The position numbers and the translations under genes are program-made. A stretch of 41,852 bases of DNA, taken from a virus. The DNA is taken from positions 1 to 41,852 of IMG/VR virus record IMGVR_UViG_3300033149_002467, one strand, 5' to 3'. The notes under the pieces are model-generated. The model was not told where the DNA came from, made no database searches, and was given only the letters and a program-made list of their open reading frames with translations. Of the stretch, positions 13,069-20,026 are shown in pieces (the stretch's first letter is position 1; each line of letters begins with the position of its first letter).

Positions 13069-13432
13069 AATAATAGAACAAAAAAAGATGAGAGAATTAA
13101 TAATTGATATAATGCAAGCTGGTTTTGATGTAGCTATGGGTGGAGATGCCTTTGCAACTCAAAAAGAAAATAAAGAATGGCAAAAAAAAGAATATGATAA
13201 GGTGTTGGAACAATTTACAAAGAAAATAGAAACCGCCCTAAAAGAAACCATAGAAGCTACTTGTAACGCTATGTTAGTGGAGGAGATAGAGGAACATCAT
13301 TTGGATGATTGCCATTCTTTTGATTTAGATGGAAAGCATTATGAATGTTCTTGTGGGAATGATGTATTAGTAAAGGGCTTCAACCAATGTTGTGCCTTAC
13401 AAAGAGAGAAAGCAAAAAAACTATGCCAATAA
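13058..13432 (+). CDS. Cys/His-rich duplicated-family protein B
   Basis: The 124-residue product has an N-terminal amphipathic helical half and a C-terminal Cys/His-rich part: EEHHLDDCHSF, HYECSCGND, then FNQCCALQREKAKK. These could bind one or two zinc ions. The C-terminal block recurs in the gene at 13423. It overlaps both neighbours by about 10 bases, so translation is probably coupled. Function unknown. Confidence 0.55.
   Translation: MLDKIIEQKKMRELIIDIMQAGFDVAMGGDAFATQKENKEWQKKEYDKVLEQFTKKIETALKETIEATCNAMLVEEIEEHHLDDCHSFDLDGKHYECSCGNDVLVKGFNQCCALQREKAKKLCQ
13379..13411 (+). repeat. Junction repeat R2, copy a
   Basis: TTCAACCAATGTTGTGCCTT followed by ACAAAGAGAGAAA. Copies b (13645-13678) and c (14008-14033) also lie at gene junctions. 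Confidence 0.8.
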
Positions 13433-13719
13433 AACAACTTAAAAAAGAGTTTGAAACAAAAGTTAGGCAAGGAAAGTTTACAAATAAGTATGGTGGTATA
13501 AATATGATAAAATCTTGGAATTGGATAGAAAAACGGGTTATCCCAGAAATAATAGAAAGTATGTTAGTGAAGGAGATAGAAGACGAGGAGGAATTTCAAA
13601 ATATATCAGGGTTTAGGGCAGAAACTTGTAGTGTTCCAGTAATTTTCAACCAATGCTGTGCCTTACAAAAAGAAAAAGGTCGGGAAATAAAAAAGAGTTT
13701 ATGCCAGAAAATAAAATAA
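13423..13719 (+). CDS. Hybrid of families A and B
   Basis: The 98-residue product begins with the family A block (KEFETKVRQGKFTNKYGG) and ends with the family B block (FNQCCALQKEK), with a shortened middle (MLVKEIEDEEEF). It looks like a fusion of the two preceding genes after deletion. ATG 13423 is chosen over the frame opening at 13387, because the latter reads the conserved junction DNA out of its coding register. Confidence 0.5.
   Translation: MPIKQLKKEFETKVRQGKFTNKYGGINMIKSWNWIEKRVIPEIIESMLVKEIEDEEEFQNISGFRAETCSVPVIFNQCCALQKEKGREIKKSLCQKIK
13443..13496 (+). repeat. Duplicated coding block R1, copy b
   Basis: Second copy of the 12841-12892 block, with several substitutions in its first half. 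Confidence 0.8.
13645..13678 (+). repeat. Junction repeat R2, copy b
   Basis: Differs from copy a at a few bases (GCTGTGCC, then ACAAAAAGAAAAA). It lies at the end of the gene at 13423. Confidence 0.8.
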
Positions 13720-14006
13720 CACAAAAACAAATAGAGAAAGCATTGGTGAAAATTGGTTGGAGTTTACGAAATCACGGTTGTGATTGGTGGTATTTCTATA
13801 ATCACAAAAAGAATTGCACAGGACTTCGTTTATTGTATCCTAAAACTGACGCTCGTATTGACTTTGAAGGAAAGAATCATAGATACCCCAGCTTTACATT
13901 TTATTTGAAAGATTGTGTATTAGATGAATTGGATAAGGCCGTTTCGTTTAGAGGAAAGAATGATAAATCTATTTTTATGTTATTGACTAATTATGATAAA
14001 AAATAA
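13701..14006 (+). CDS. Hypothetical protein, 101 aa
   Basis: The product is a compact alpha/beta-looking protein with aromatic-rich segments (WSLRNHGCDWWYFYNHKK) and a middle TGLRLLYPKTDARIDFEGK. It has no family match I can name. The start at 13701 (MPENK) overlaps the preceding stop. It is followed within two bases by a third copy of the junction repeat. Confidence 0.55.
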   Translation: MPENKITQKQIEKALVKIGWSLRNHGCDWWYFYNHKKNCTGLRLLYPKTDARIDFEGKNHRYPSFTFYLKDCVLDELDKAVSFRGKNDKSIFMLLTNYDKK

Positions 14007-14007
14007 T

Positions 14008-14033
14008 TGCTGTGCCTTACAAAGAGAGAAAAG
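14008..14033 (+). repeat. Junction repeat R2, copy c (truncated, non-coding)
   Basis: It begins inside the unit (TTGCTGTGCCTTACAAAG) just after the stop of the gene at 13701, so it is a leftover fragment outside any gene. Confidence 0.75.
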
Positions 14034-14060
14034 AGATAAAAAATAAATTAAAATAAAAAT

Positions 14061-14147
14061 ATGCCCAATAAAGATAAAACAGGCCCTAGAAAGCGTAGTC
14101 CTCGTCCCAGTAGAAAAAAGGGTGGGAGGAAACAGGGTAAATGTTAA
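14061..14147 (+). CDS. Short MPNKDKTGP-type peptide, 28 aa
   Basis: The peptide MPNKDKTGPRKRSPRPSR plus a GGRKQGKC tail follows the layout of the very short MP(N/G)xDxTGPxGxGPxTGRGxGxC peptides seen in many bacterial and metagenomic genomes (DUF5320-like). Here most Gly are replaced by Lys/Arg, making it strongly basic. The pattern of start, TGP and terminal Cys argues that it is a real gene despite its size. Confidence 0.5.
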   Translation: MPNKDKTGPRKRSPRPSRKKGGRKQGKC

Positions 14148-14157
14148 AATAAAAAAC

Positions 14158-14254
14158 GCAGGAGTGGCGGAATTTCGCTAAGTAGACGCGAGAGCAGGCG
14201 ATTTGGCTCTTGGAGGTTGGTCTCTCCGTGTGGGTGCAAATCCCACCTCCTGCA
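14158..14254 (+). tRNA. Irregular class II tRNA (Leu-like), anticodon not assignable
   Basis: The acceptor stem is perfect (GCAGGAG 14158-14164 with CTCCTGC 14247-14253), as is the T arm (GTGGG, TGCAAAT loop, CCCAC, 14230-14246). A long variable arm (GGAG with CTCC, about 14112-14127) and TGGCGGAA...TAGACGC in the D region are typical of tRNA-Leu. The D loop is about six bases longer than usual. The anticodon stem AGAGC/GCTCT (14191-14195 with 14206-14210) closes a 10-base loop, AGGCGATTTG, instead of 7. No CCA is encoded. It may be a diverged, non-standard or decaying tRNA. Confidence 0.7.
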
Positions 14255-14310
14255 TATATGAATAAAGAATAAACAGATAAACAAATCAGTATTTTATTAG
14301 ATAAGCAGGA

Positions 14311-14379
14311 ATGGCCAGAGAAAAAGATGGGCGATTTAAGAGTAGAAGAAATAAAAAAAAGATTTTTGATAGGATTTGA
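14311..14379 (+). CDS. Possible 22-aa basic peptide
   Basis: A short frame (MAREKDGRFKSRRNKKKIFD) lies in the 155-base gap between the tRNA and the HNH gene and ends inside the -35 box of the next promoter. GRFKS-like basic peptides occur in phages, but support is thin. Otherwise I see nothing in this gap. Confidence 0.25.
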   Translation: MAREKDGRFKSRRNKKKIFDRI

Positions 14380-14403
14380 CATTTTTGATTAGTTTGGTAT
14401 TAT
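14376..14403 (+). promoter_or_regulatory. Promoter for a probably leaderless HNH mRNA
   Basis: TTGACA at 14376-14381, 16-base spacer, TATTAT at 14398-14403. The ATG of the next gene starts seven bases after the -10 box, where transcription itself should start. Confidence 0.7.
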
Positions 14404-14409
14404 GAAATT

Positions 14410-14775
14410 ATGAAGGCTACTAAACAAACCCTACGAAGACGTAGAATAATCAAGGAAGCAGATCATTTGTGGATGCAGTTATGTTTTGAAGAATGGGGTA
14501 GAATGTGTAATTACTGTGGTAAGCCAGCAATGCAAGTTCACCATTTTTATAGAAAAAGTATGTATGGACATTTACGTTATGATATAGATAATGGAGTTCC
14601 TTGTTGCCAAGGTTGCCATCTTAGAGCTGATGATTCTAATTATATTGATATATTAAAAGACCGAAGAGGTGAGGATTGGTATTTGTCTTTAAAAGAAAAA
14701 TCATTTCATCCACCAAAAAATTATAAAAATAACATTATTTGGATTAAAGGTGAATTAGAAAGATTAAAAAAATGA
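14410..14775 (+). CDS. HNH endonuclease
   Basis: The 121-residue product has CNYC at 33-36, MQVHHFYRK with H44/H45, an Asn in DIDNGVPCC (N61), and CQGCH at 66-70, the zinc-supported HNH fold. HNH enzymes upstream of terminase genes often take part in packaging, although here GroEL and others lie between. The messenger would be leaderless. The stop overlaps the next ATG (ATGA). Confidence 0.85.
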   Translation: MKATKQTLRRRRIIKEADHLWMQLCFEEWGRMCNYCGKPAMQVHHFYRKSMYGHLRYDIDNGVPCCQGCHLRADDSNYIDILKDRRGEDWYLSLKEKSFHPPKNYKNNIIWIKGELERLKK

Positions 14776-14984
14776 AAAAGAAAAAAAAGCAAACGATAAA
14801 AACAATAAAAGGTATTAACAATATACAAATAAATCGTTGTCAAAATTGTAATGAAAAAGAAGCAGATTCTTGGATTGCAGATGAAAAAAGTTATGGTGGT
14901 AGTATATTTTTATGTGTTGATTGTTATTTAAATAGGCAAATTGGCAAGAAAGAATTAAAAAGATTGTATGCTTTAAATTTTTAG
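14772..14984 (+). CDS. Zinc-finger protein, 70 aa
   Basis: After a Lys-rich N-terminus, CQNC (about residues 23-26) and CVDC (about 52-55) form a likely zinc site around a KEADSWIADEKSYGG segment. Coupled by ATGA overlap to the HNH gene. A small accessory protein of the HNH nuclease is possible. Confidence 0.6.
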   Translation: MKKKKKQTIKTIKGINNIQINRCQNCNEKEADSWIADEKSYGGSIFLCVDCYLNRQIGKKELKRLYALNF

Positions 14985-15023
14985 CAGTTGTTATTTCTTA
15001 ATAATAGTTAAAAAAATAAAAAG

Positions 15024-15212
15024 ATGGTTTTCCAAGCTAAAAAATATAATAACAGAGATGAGCTTGAAGCTGATATTTCAGCCAAGTTAGGTCGGCAAAT
15101 AAATAAAAATAAAGAAACCGATTGTATTATAAAAGGTAAACAAAAGGAGCTAAAACTTTTGCATTTAAGCAAATCTAGCTCTGTTTTTGGTTGCAGAGTT
15201 GAGATAGTTTGA
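15024..15212 (+). CDS. Hypothetical protein, 62 aa
   Basis: The product is a short alpha/beta-looking domain (NRDELEADISAKLGRQINKN). No ribosome-binding site and no known family. It lies 36 bases before GroEL, and its less AT-biased codons resemble those of GroEL, so the two may have entered the genome together (inference). Confidence 0.45.
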   Translation: MVFQAKKYNNRDELEADISAKLGRQINKNKETDCIIKGKQKELKLLHLSKSSSVFGCRVEIV

Positions 15213-15248
15213 AGTAGTTTATTATATAAATAATCTATTAAATAAATT

Positions 15249-16820
15249 ATGAAGGAATATAAAATACTTGCCATAGGTGAAGAAGCCACAGAAAAGTTAC
15301 AAAGTGGCGCTAATCAAGTTTGCGATATGGTAAAACTTACTCTTGGCCCTTATGGCCAGAATGTAGTAATTGACCAAGCTAGAATACATCGCAAGCCAAG
15401 AATAACCAACGATGGCGTAACCATTGCCCGTTTTATTACTTTAAAAGACGATTTAGAAAATCAAGGAGCGCAAGTTGTTATTCAGGGCGCGCTTAAAACA
15501 AATGAACTCTGTGGCGACGGCACCACTTCCACCATGGTGCTTATTAAAAAGATTTTAGATGAAGTTAAAAATAAGTATGATTTCAATAATAAGTTAGGTG
15601 GTTCAGATAGCGTGGTAAAAGTAAAAAAACAACTAGAAACTGAAGCCAAAGAAGTTATTGAGAAATTAAAAAAACAAGCTAAAGCAGTAAAGACAGATGA
15701 GGATTTAAATGTTATCGCTAAAACCGCGGTAGAAGATGAGGAAATGGGTATGATTATTGCTGATATGATGAGAATTATTGGTAATGATGGGCATATCGTG
15801 GTTGAGGATACCTATGGGGAAAAGATAGAAACTGAGATTGTATCAGGTATGCGATTTGAAGGAAAGTATGCTGAAGACTTTATGATTACTAAACCCGGCC
15901 GGAAAGAAGCAGAGATGAAAGACCCACTTATATTCATAACTAATCAAGAGATAGAAGATGTTGATCAGATAGCTAAAGTAACGATGACTGCCTCACAAGC
16001 TGGAGTAAGGAATATCGTGATATTTTCGCCAAACTTTACTAGGGATGTGCTTTTGAATATGTATAAATCATTATTTTTTAAAGACCCATTCAGGGTGTTG
16101 GCAATAAAAACCCCGAGCTTGCTAAAAGATATGTACCGAGATATTGCTATTTACACTGGCGGCAAATTTTATGACAAGAAAACTTTTAAAGACGATATAA
16201 GGAATTTTATGTTAGAGGATTTTGGCAGAGCAAAGAGTGTAATGGGCAATGGTGTAGAAAATGGCAGCGAAGTATTTATTACCAAAGGTAAGGGTGATAA
16301 AAAAGAAATTGAAAAACAAGTAGCAAAAATTAAAGAACAGATTAAAATAGAACCAGTAGAAGATATTAGAAACCGATTTAAAAGGCGTATTGCTTCTTTA
16401 TCAGGCGGAGTGGGAATAATCAGAATGGGAGCAAGAAGCGATGTAAGCAAGTATTACAGAAAAGATAAGATAGATGACGCTATTTATGCCACCAAAGCTG
16501 CCCTAGAAGAAGGTATTGTTAAAGGTGGGGGATTGGCTTTAAAAGATATTGCGAAAACTCTGCCAAAGGATTACCTCTTAAAAGAAATACTAAAAGCTCC
16601 ATTTGAGCAAATTGTTAATAACTCTGGCGGCCAGTTAACAGAAAAAGATATGGTTACTATATTTGACCCAGCAAAAGTTGTAAGAATTAGTTTAGAAAAC
16701 GCAATAGATGTGGCTTCAACACTTATTACTGCTGGTGGGATTATAGCGAATAAACGAAATGACATTGATGATTTGAGGCATATTTTAAGCGGTACTCAAC
16801 CTCACGAGTTATCTGAATAA
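15249..16820 (+). CDS. groEL: Phage-encoded GroEL chaperonin
   Basis: The 523-residue product aligns along the whole GroEL length (usual about 545). The nucleotide site is intact: TLGPYGQNVV (31-40), NDGVTIAR (54-61) and GDGTT (89-93, with the catalytic Asp). SGGVGIIRMG and the KIDDAIYATKAALEEGIVKGGG block retain the hydrolytic Asp equivalent to D398. The apical domain diverges, and the Gly-Gly-Met tail is absent. Phage GroELs fold capsid or other structural proteins in some large phages. No GroES-like gene is seen, so it may work without one or borrow the host's. Codon choice is richer in G/C than in its neighbours, suggesting acquisition from a host. Confidence 0.95.
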   Translation: MKEYKILAIGEEATEKLQSGANQVCDMVKLTLGPYGQNVVIDQARIHRKPRITNDGVTIARFITLKDDLENQGAQVVIQGALKTNELCGDGTTSTMVLIKKILDEVKNKYDFNNKLGGSDSVVKVKKQLETEAKEVIEKLKKQAKAVKTDEDLNVIAKTAVEDEEMGMIIADMMRIIGNDGHIVVEDTYGEKIETEIVSGMRFEGKYAEDFMITKPGRKEAEMKDPLIFITNQEIEDVDQIAKVTMTASQAGVRNIVIFSPNFTRDVLLNMYKSLFFKDPFRVLAIKTPSLLKDMYRDIAIYTGGKFYDKKTFKDDIRNFMLEDFGRAKSVMGNGVENGSEVFITKGKGDKKEIEKQVAKIKEQIKIEPVEDIRNRFKRRIASLSGGVGIIRMGARSDVSKYYRKDKIDDAIYATKAALEEGIVKGGGLALKDIAKTLPKDYLLKEILKAPFEQIVNNSGGQLTEKDMVTIFDPAKVVRISLENAIDVASTLITAGGIIANKRNDIDDLRHILSGTQPHELSE

Positions 16821-16822
16821 TT

Positions 16823-17113
16823 ATGACAATATTAGAACTCTTATTATATATATTATTAGCTATGGCATTAACATTTTTGGTTTTTACCATAGGACATTGG
16901 TATGGGACAACAAGTGTAGAAGCGGACATTATTTATAAAACTCGGTATGTGGAAAAAACAGATTGTCCTATATGCCAAGAATGTATTGAGAGGGATTGTC
17001 CAATTTATAATTGGGACATAGTAAATCAAGTTGAATTATTAGAAACCAAGTTAGAGATTCAAAAACAAATTTGTGAAACAGAAAAGTCAATTATTAGAAA
17101 ACAATGTAAATGA
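16823..17113 (+). CDS. Membrane-anchored Cys-rich coiled-coil protein
   Basis: The 96-residue product has one membrane helix at the N-terminus (about residues 4-25), then KTDCPICQECIERDCPIY (four cysteines) and a C-terminal coiled coil ending in Cys. The cysteine cluster could bind metal, or form disulfides if outside the cell. The architecture resembles the gene at 10293. Stop overlaps the next ATG by ATGA. Confidence 0.55.
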   Translation: MTILELLLYILLAMALTFLVFTIGHWYGTTSVEADIIYKTRYVEKTDCPICQECIERDCPIYNWDIVNQVELLETKLEIQKQICETEKSIIRKQCK

Positions 17114-17769
17114 AATATAATGTTGTAACAGGTTGGCGGAGAGGAGGCACATCAGCTCTTATGGTATCCCTTAAGCAAGCTGGTTTTCCTATTCTAGGAT
17201 TTAAGTATCCTGTATATTTTAGCCATCCTAAAATCAATGAGAAATATGATGGTGGTATATTAGAGGCAAGGGTATATGAGAGAAATTTAAACCCTACTGG
17301 ATTTTGGGAGTTAGCATCTATTGTTCAAGGCAAAGGACTTCAAAAGAAACATTACGATTTAGGATTTGATAATGATATTGTAAAAGTTCCATTTGGAGTA
17401 TTGCCGCTTTCTAATCCTGATTTAATTAATAAGGTAATTATTATTTTAAGAGAACCTGCAAAAGTTATTGCTAGCCAGTATAAGACGATACCACCAAAGA
17501 AAAGAGAAAAATGGTTAAAAACCGCTAGTCAAGATTTATTACTTAAAGCAGAAACATCTTTGGCTTGGTTGATAAAATACAGAAAAGATTTTGTAATATT
17601 GCATTATAAAGATTTATTAGAAAAGGAAGAAACGGTTTTATCTGATATTGAAATGTTTTTTACCAAATCAAAGTCAGCGATTAAAACAGAATTAGATAGA
17701 GTAAAGCCAATGGAATTAAAAGGAAAAAATTACAAAAGGTTAATTGAATTTTATAAGAATAATATATAA
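17110..17769 (+). CDS. Sulfotransferase-like protein
   Basis: The 219-residue product has the two phosphate-binding sites of PAPS-dependent sulfotransferases. The P-loop-like TGWRRGGTSAL (7-17) binds the 5' phosphosulfate. IILREPAKVIASQY (111-124, with R114 and S122) matches the 3' phosphate site. The fold would transfer sulfate to a sugar, peptide or small molecule. The family is uncommon in small phages; a role in modifying host surface glycans or virion proteins is conceivable. The acceptor cannot be predicted, and the segment between the two sites (about 30-105) is divergent. Confidence 0.7.
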   Translation: MKYNVVTGWRRGGTSALMVSLKQAGFPILGFKYPVYFSHPKINEKYDGGILEARVYERNLNPTGFWELASIVQGKGLQKKHYDLGFDNDIVKVPFGVLPLSNPDLINKVIIILREPAKVIASQYKTIPPKKREKWLKTASQDLLLKAETSLAWLIKYRKDFVILHYKDLLEKEETVLSDIEMFFTKSKSAIKTELDRVKPMELKGKNYKRLIEFYKNNI

Positions 17770-17806
17770 GATTAACAAAAATATTGTAATGTAATAATAA
17801 AACATT

Positions 17807-18289
17807 ATGAGCAATACACAAACAAAAAAGCCAAAAAAATTGCCTAATAAAATAGGAAAGAACAGGAAAACACGAGATGAAAAAGGTAGATTTATTAAAG
17901 GTATAGCTCCAAATCCAAAAGGAAGACCTAAAGGGAGTGGTTTATCTATTACAAGTTTAGTTAAAAAAGAATTAGAAAAATGTCCTGAAGGTGAAGACAA
18001 GAAAACTTATGCTGATTTAATAGTTAAAAGGATTTTGAGTAAAGCAATCAAGGATGGAGATACAAGAATGATAGAGAAGATTTGGGCATATATGGATGGT
18101 ATGCCAAAGCAGAAGTTTGAGGGTGATGTTAATTTGAATATAAATAAACTTTTAGATGACTTATCTAAGCCCACAAAACAAAAAAAGGCTTCAGGACAAG
18201 AAATGGAGGAGGAATCATCTCTACAAGATAGTGGACAAGGAGAAACAACTTATAACATTCAAGGAGAAGGAAGTTCAACGACAGTTTAA
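17807..18289 (+). CDS. Small terminase subunit candidate (DUF5681-like)
   Basis: The N-terminal part has KGRFIKGIAPNPKGRPKGSG (about residues 26-45), the DUF5681 signature (GRFxKGxxxNPxGRPKG), commonly found just before large terminases. A helical middle (about 48-105) and an acidic polar tail follow. Small terminase subunits recognise phage DNA and feed it to the motor. It overlaps the large subunit by 134 bases, an unusually long overlap, in which the tail is encoded in a second frame. Confidence 0.7.
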   Translation: MSNTQTKKPKKLPNKIGKNRKTRDEKGRFIKGIAPNPKGRPKGSGLSITSLVKKELEKCPEGEDKKTYADLIVKRILSKAIKDGDTRMIEKIWAYMDGMPKQKFEGDVNLNINKLLDDLSKPTKQKKASGQEMEEESSLQDSGQGETTYNIQGEGSSTTV

Positions 18290-19682
18290 TGACAACGCCC
18301 ATAACAGGAATATTATTTTGAAAAGCCGACAGCATGGATTTACCACGAATGCTTGTATTGACGGATTAGATGATGTTCTTTTTAATAGAAATTTTAAGTT
18401 TACAATAATCGCTGATACTTTAGAACACGCTAAAGAAATATTTGAAAAAATACAGATAGCGTGGAATAATTTTCCTTTAAAGTCTCTTTATCAAGCAGAT
18501 AGTGAAACAGCTCGGCAGTTGATGTTCAATAATGGCTCAATAGTGAGAGTAACCACATCAGCTAGAAGCGCTACGGTTAATAGACTTCATATTTCAGAGC
18601 TTGGGCCAATTGCTGATGAACAACCAAAAAAAGCAAAAGAGATTATTACAGGTTCTATTCCAGCAGTGCCTAAAAATGGCAGAATAGATATTGAAAGCAC
18701 AGCTAGAGGTGAAACTGGATTATTCTATGATATGTGCCAGAGAGCGATGAAAAATACAAAGATAGAAAGTCAATTAGATTTCAAGTTTCATTTTTTTGGT
18801 TGGCTAGAAGATAGCGATTGCTCTTTAGATGGAGAGTTTGATGTGCCGCAAGATTTAATTGCTTATCAAAAAAAGTATGGTATATCAGATAACCGGATAA
18901 ATTGGTATTATCAACAAAGAAAGATTTTAGGCGAACTTATCAAGCAAGAATATCCGCTTAATCCTGAAGAAGCGTTTATGTATTCTGGTCAAAAGATGTT
19001 TGACCAAGAGATTATTGAGGATTATTTAGGTAGAGCAGAGGATGGCAGAAAAGAGGGAAACTGGACATATTATAAAGAATACAAACCAGGACATAGATAT
19101 GGATTAGGCGCTGATGTTTCTGAAGGGCTAGGGTTAGATAGTAATACTATAATTATTTGGGATTTTACGCCTATTAAGCCAAAAGTAGTAGCGTGCTATA
19201 ACAATAATAAAATAGCTCCTGATTTATTTGCTTATGAAATAAAGAATGGCGGGGAAAAGTATGGTATGGCAATAGCTGGGGTAGAAAAGAATAACCCAGG
19301 ACACGCTACGATAACTGAACTTAAAAAGATTTATCCGATAAAGAATATATATCAGTATGTTAGAACTGATAGGACATCAGATTTAAAAACCAAGATACTT
19401 GGCTGGAATACGACAGCTACCACAAAACCTAAGATGCTTTACGATTTAAGGAGAGCAGTTCACGACCAATTAGTTGAAATACCCTCTAAGCCACTTTTAA
19501 CGGAAATGAGAACTTATGATATAAGAGATTTGCAAGTTGTCAGATTAGATGAAGAACAAACTCAACATTGGGATTTACTTATAGCAGCAGCTATTGGTTT
19601 TCAGATGAAAACTTCTTTAGAAGATAATCAACAACCTCAATCCTATCGTCCTCATTGGACGGGGTATGGGAAAAAAGTATGA
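18156..19682 (+). CDS. terL: Terminase large subunit
   Basis: The 508-residue product has a Walker A-type loop KSRQHGFTT (56-64), a Walker B-like LHISELG near residues 148-154 and a coupling-like ESTARGE segment. The C-terminal RNase H-like nuclease includes GADVSEGLGLDSNT, an acidic GVEKNN block and a late QHWDLLIAAAIG. The DNA motor cuts and pumps the genome into the capsid. ATG 18156 is the only start that keeps the ATPase N-terminus and lies deep in the small subunit gene. The next small gene starts at its stop. Confidence 0.9.
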   Translation: MTYLSPQNKKRLQDKKWRRNHLYKIVDKEKQLITFKEKEVQRQFNDNAHNRNIILKSRQHGFTTNACIDGLDDVLFNRNFKFTIIADTLEHAKEIFEKIQIAWNNFPLKSLYQADSETARQLMFNNGSIVRVTTSARSATVNRLHISELGPIADEQPKKAKEIITGSIPAVPKNGRIDIESTARGETGLFYDMCQRAMKNTKIESQLDFKFHFFGWLEDSDCSLDGEFDVPQDLIAYQKKYGISDNRINWYYQQRKILGELIKQEYPLNPEEAFMYSGQKMFDQEIIEDYLGRAEDGRKEGNWTYYKEYKPGHRYGLGADVSEGLGLDSNTIIIWDFTPIKPKVVACYNNNKIAPDLFAYEIKNGGEKYGMAIAGVEKNNPGHATITELKKIYPIKNIYQYVRTDRTSDLKTKILGWNTTATTKPKMLYDLRRAVHDQLVEIPSKPLLTEMRTYDIRDLQVVRLDEEQTQHWDLLIAAAIGFQMKTSLEDNQQPQSYRPHWTGYGKKV

Positions 19683-19852
19683 GAGATAAAGGGCAAGGAG
19701 CGTGGGACATAGTAAAACCTCGCTCCATAAGAATAATAAAAGATGATGACTTTATTCAAGAGGATGAGGAAGAACACCAAAAAAAAGAAGCTAAAAAAAG
19801 AGCTTACCGACCTTACTATACAAAGTATGGCAGGAAATATTACCCAACATAA
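19679..19852 (+). CDS. Hypothetical acidic/basic protein, 57 aa
   Basis: The product begins MRDKGQGAWD, with an acidic middle (DDDFIQEDEEEHQKK) and a basic Tyr-rich tail (YRPYYTKYGRKYY). ATG 19679 overlaps the TerL stop by four bases, typical of coupling. An upstream ATG at 19655 is possible but lies fully within TerL. No function assigned. Confidence 0.5.
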   Translation: MRDKGQGAWDIVKPRSIRIIKDDDFIQEDEEEHQKKEAKKRAYRPYYTKYGRKYYPT

Positions 19853-19881
19853 CATATTAAGCAATCTGTGGATAAGTCAGC

Positions 19882-19910
19882 TTGACTTTTCAAAATTCGT
19901 TTCGTATAGT
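19882..19910 (+). promoter_or_regulatory. Candidate promoter for the head genes
   Basis: TTGACT at 19882-19887, 17-base spacer, TATAGT at 19905-19910, followed by a leader to the portal gene. Confidence 0.5.
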
Positions 19911-20026
19911 AAAGAAACAAAATAACCTAGTCCTTTGCTAGTGGGGAACTCACACCTATAATTGGCAATTTACCAAAAGAAGAGAAGCAAGTTTCCAAGT
20001 ATCAAGCTAATAAGCAGGTACGGGAT

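Noticed and set aside
14158-14254. tRNA intron as explanation of the large anticodon loop
   Set aside because: Only three extra bases are present, too few for any known intron.
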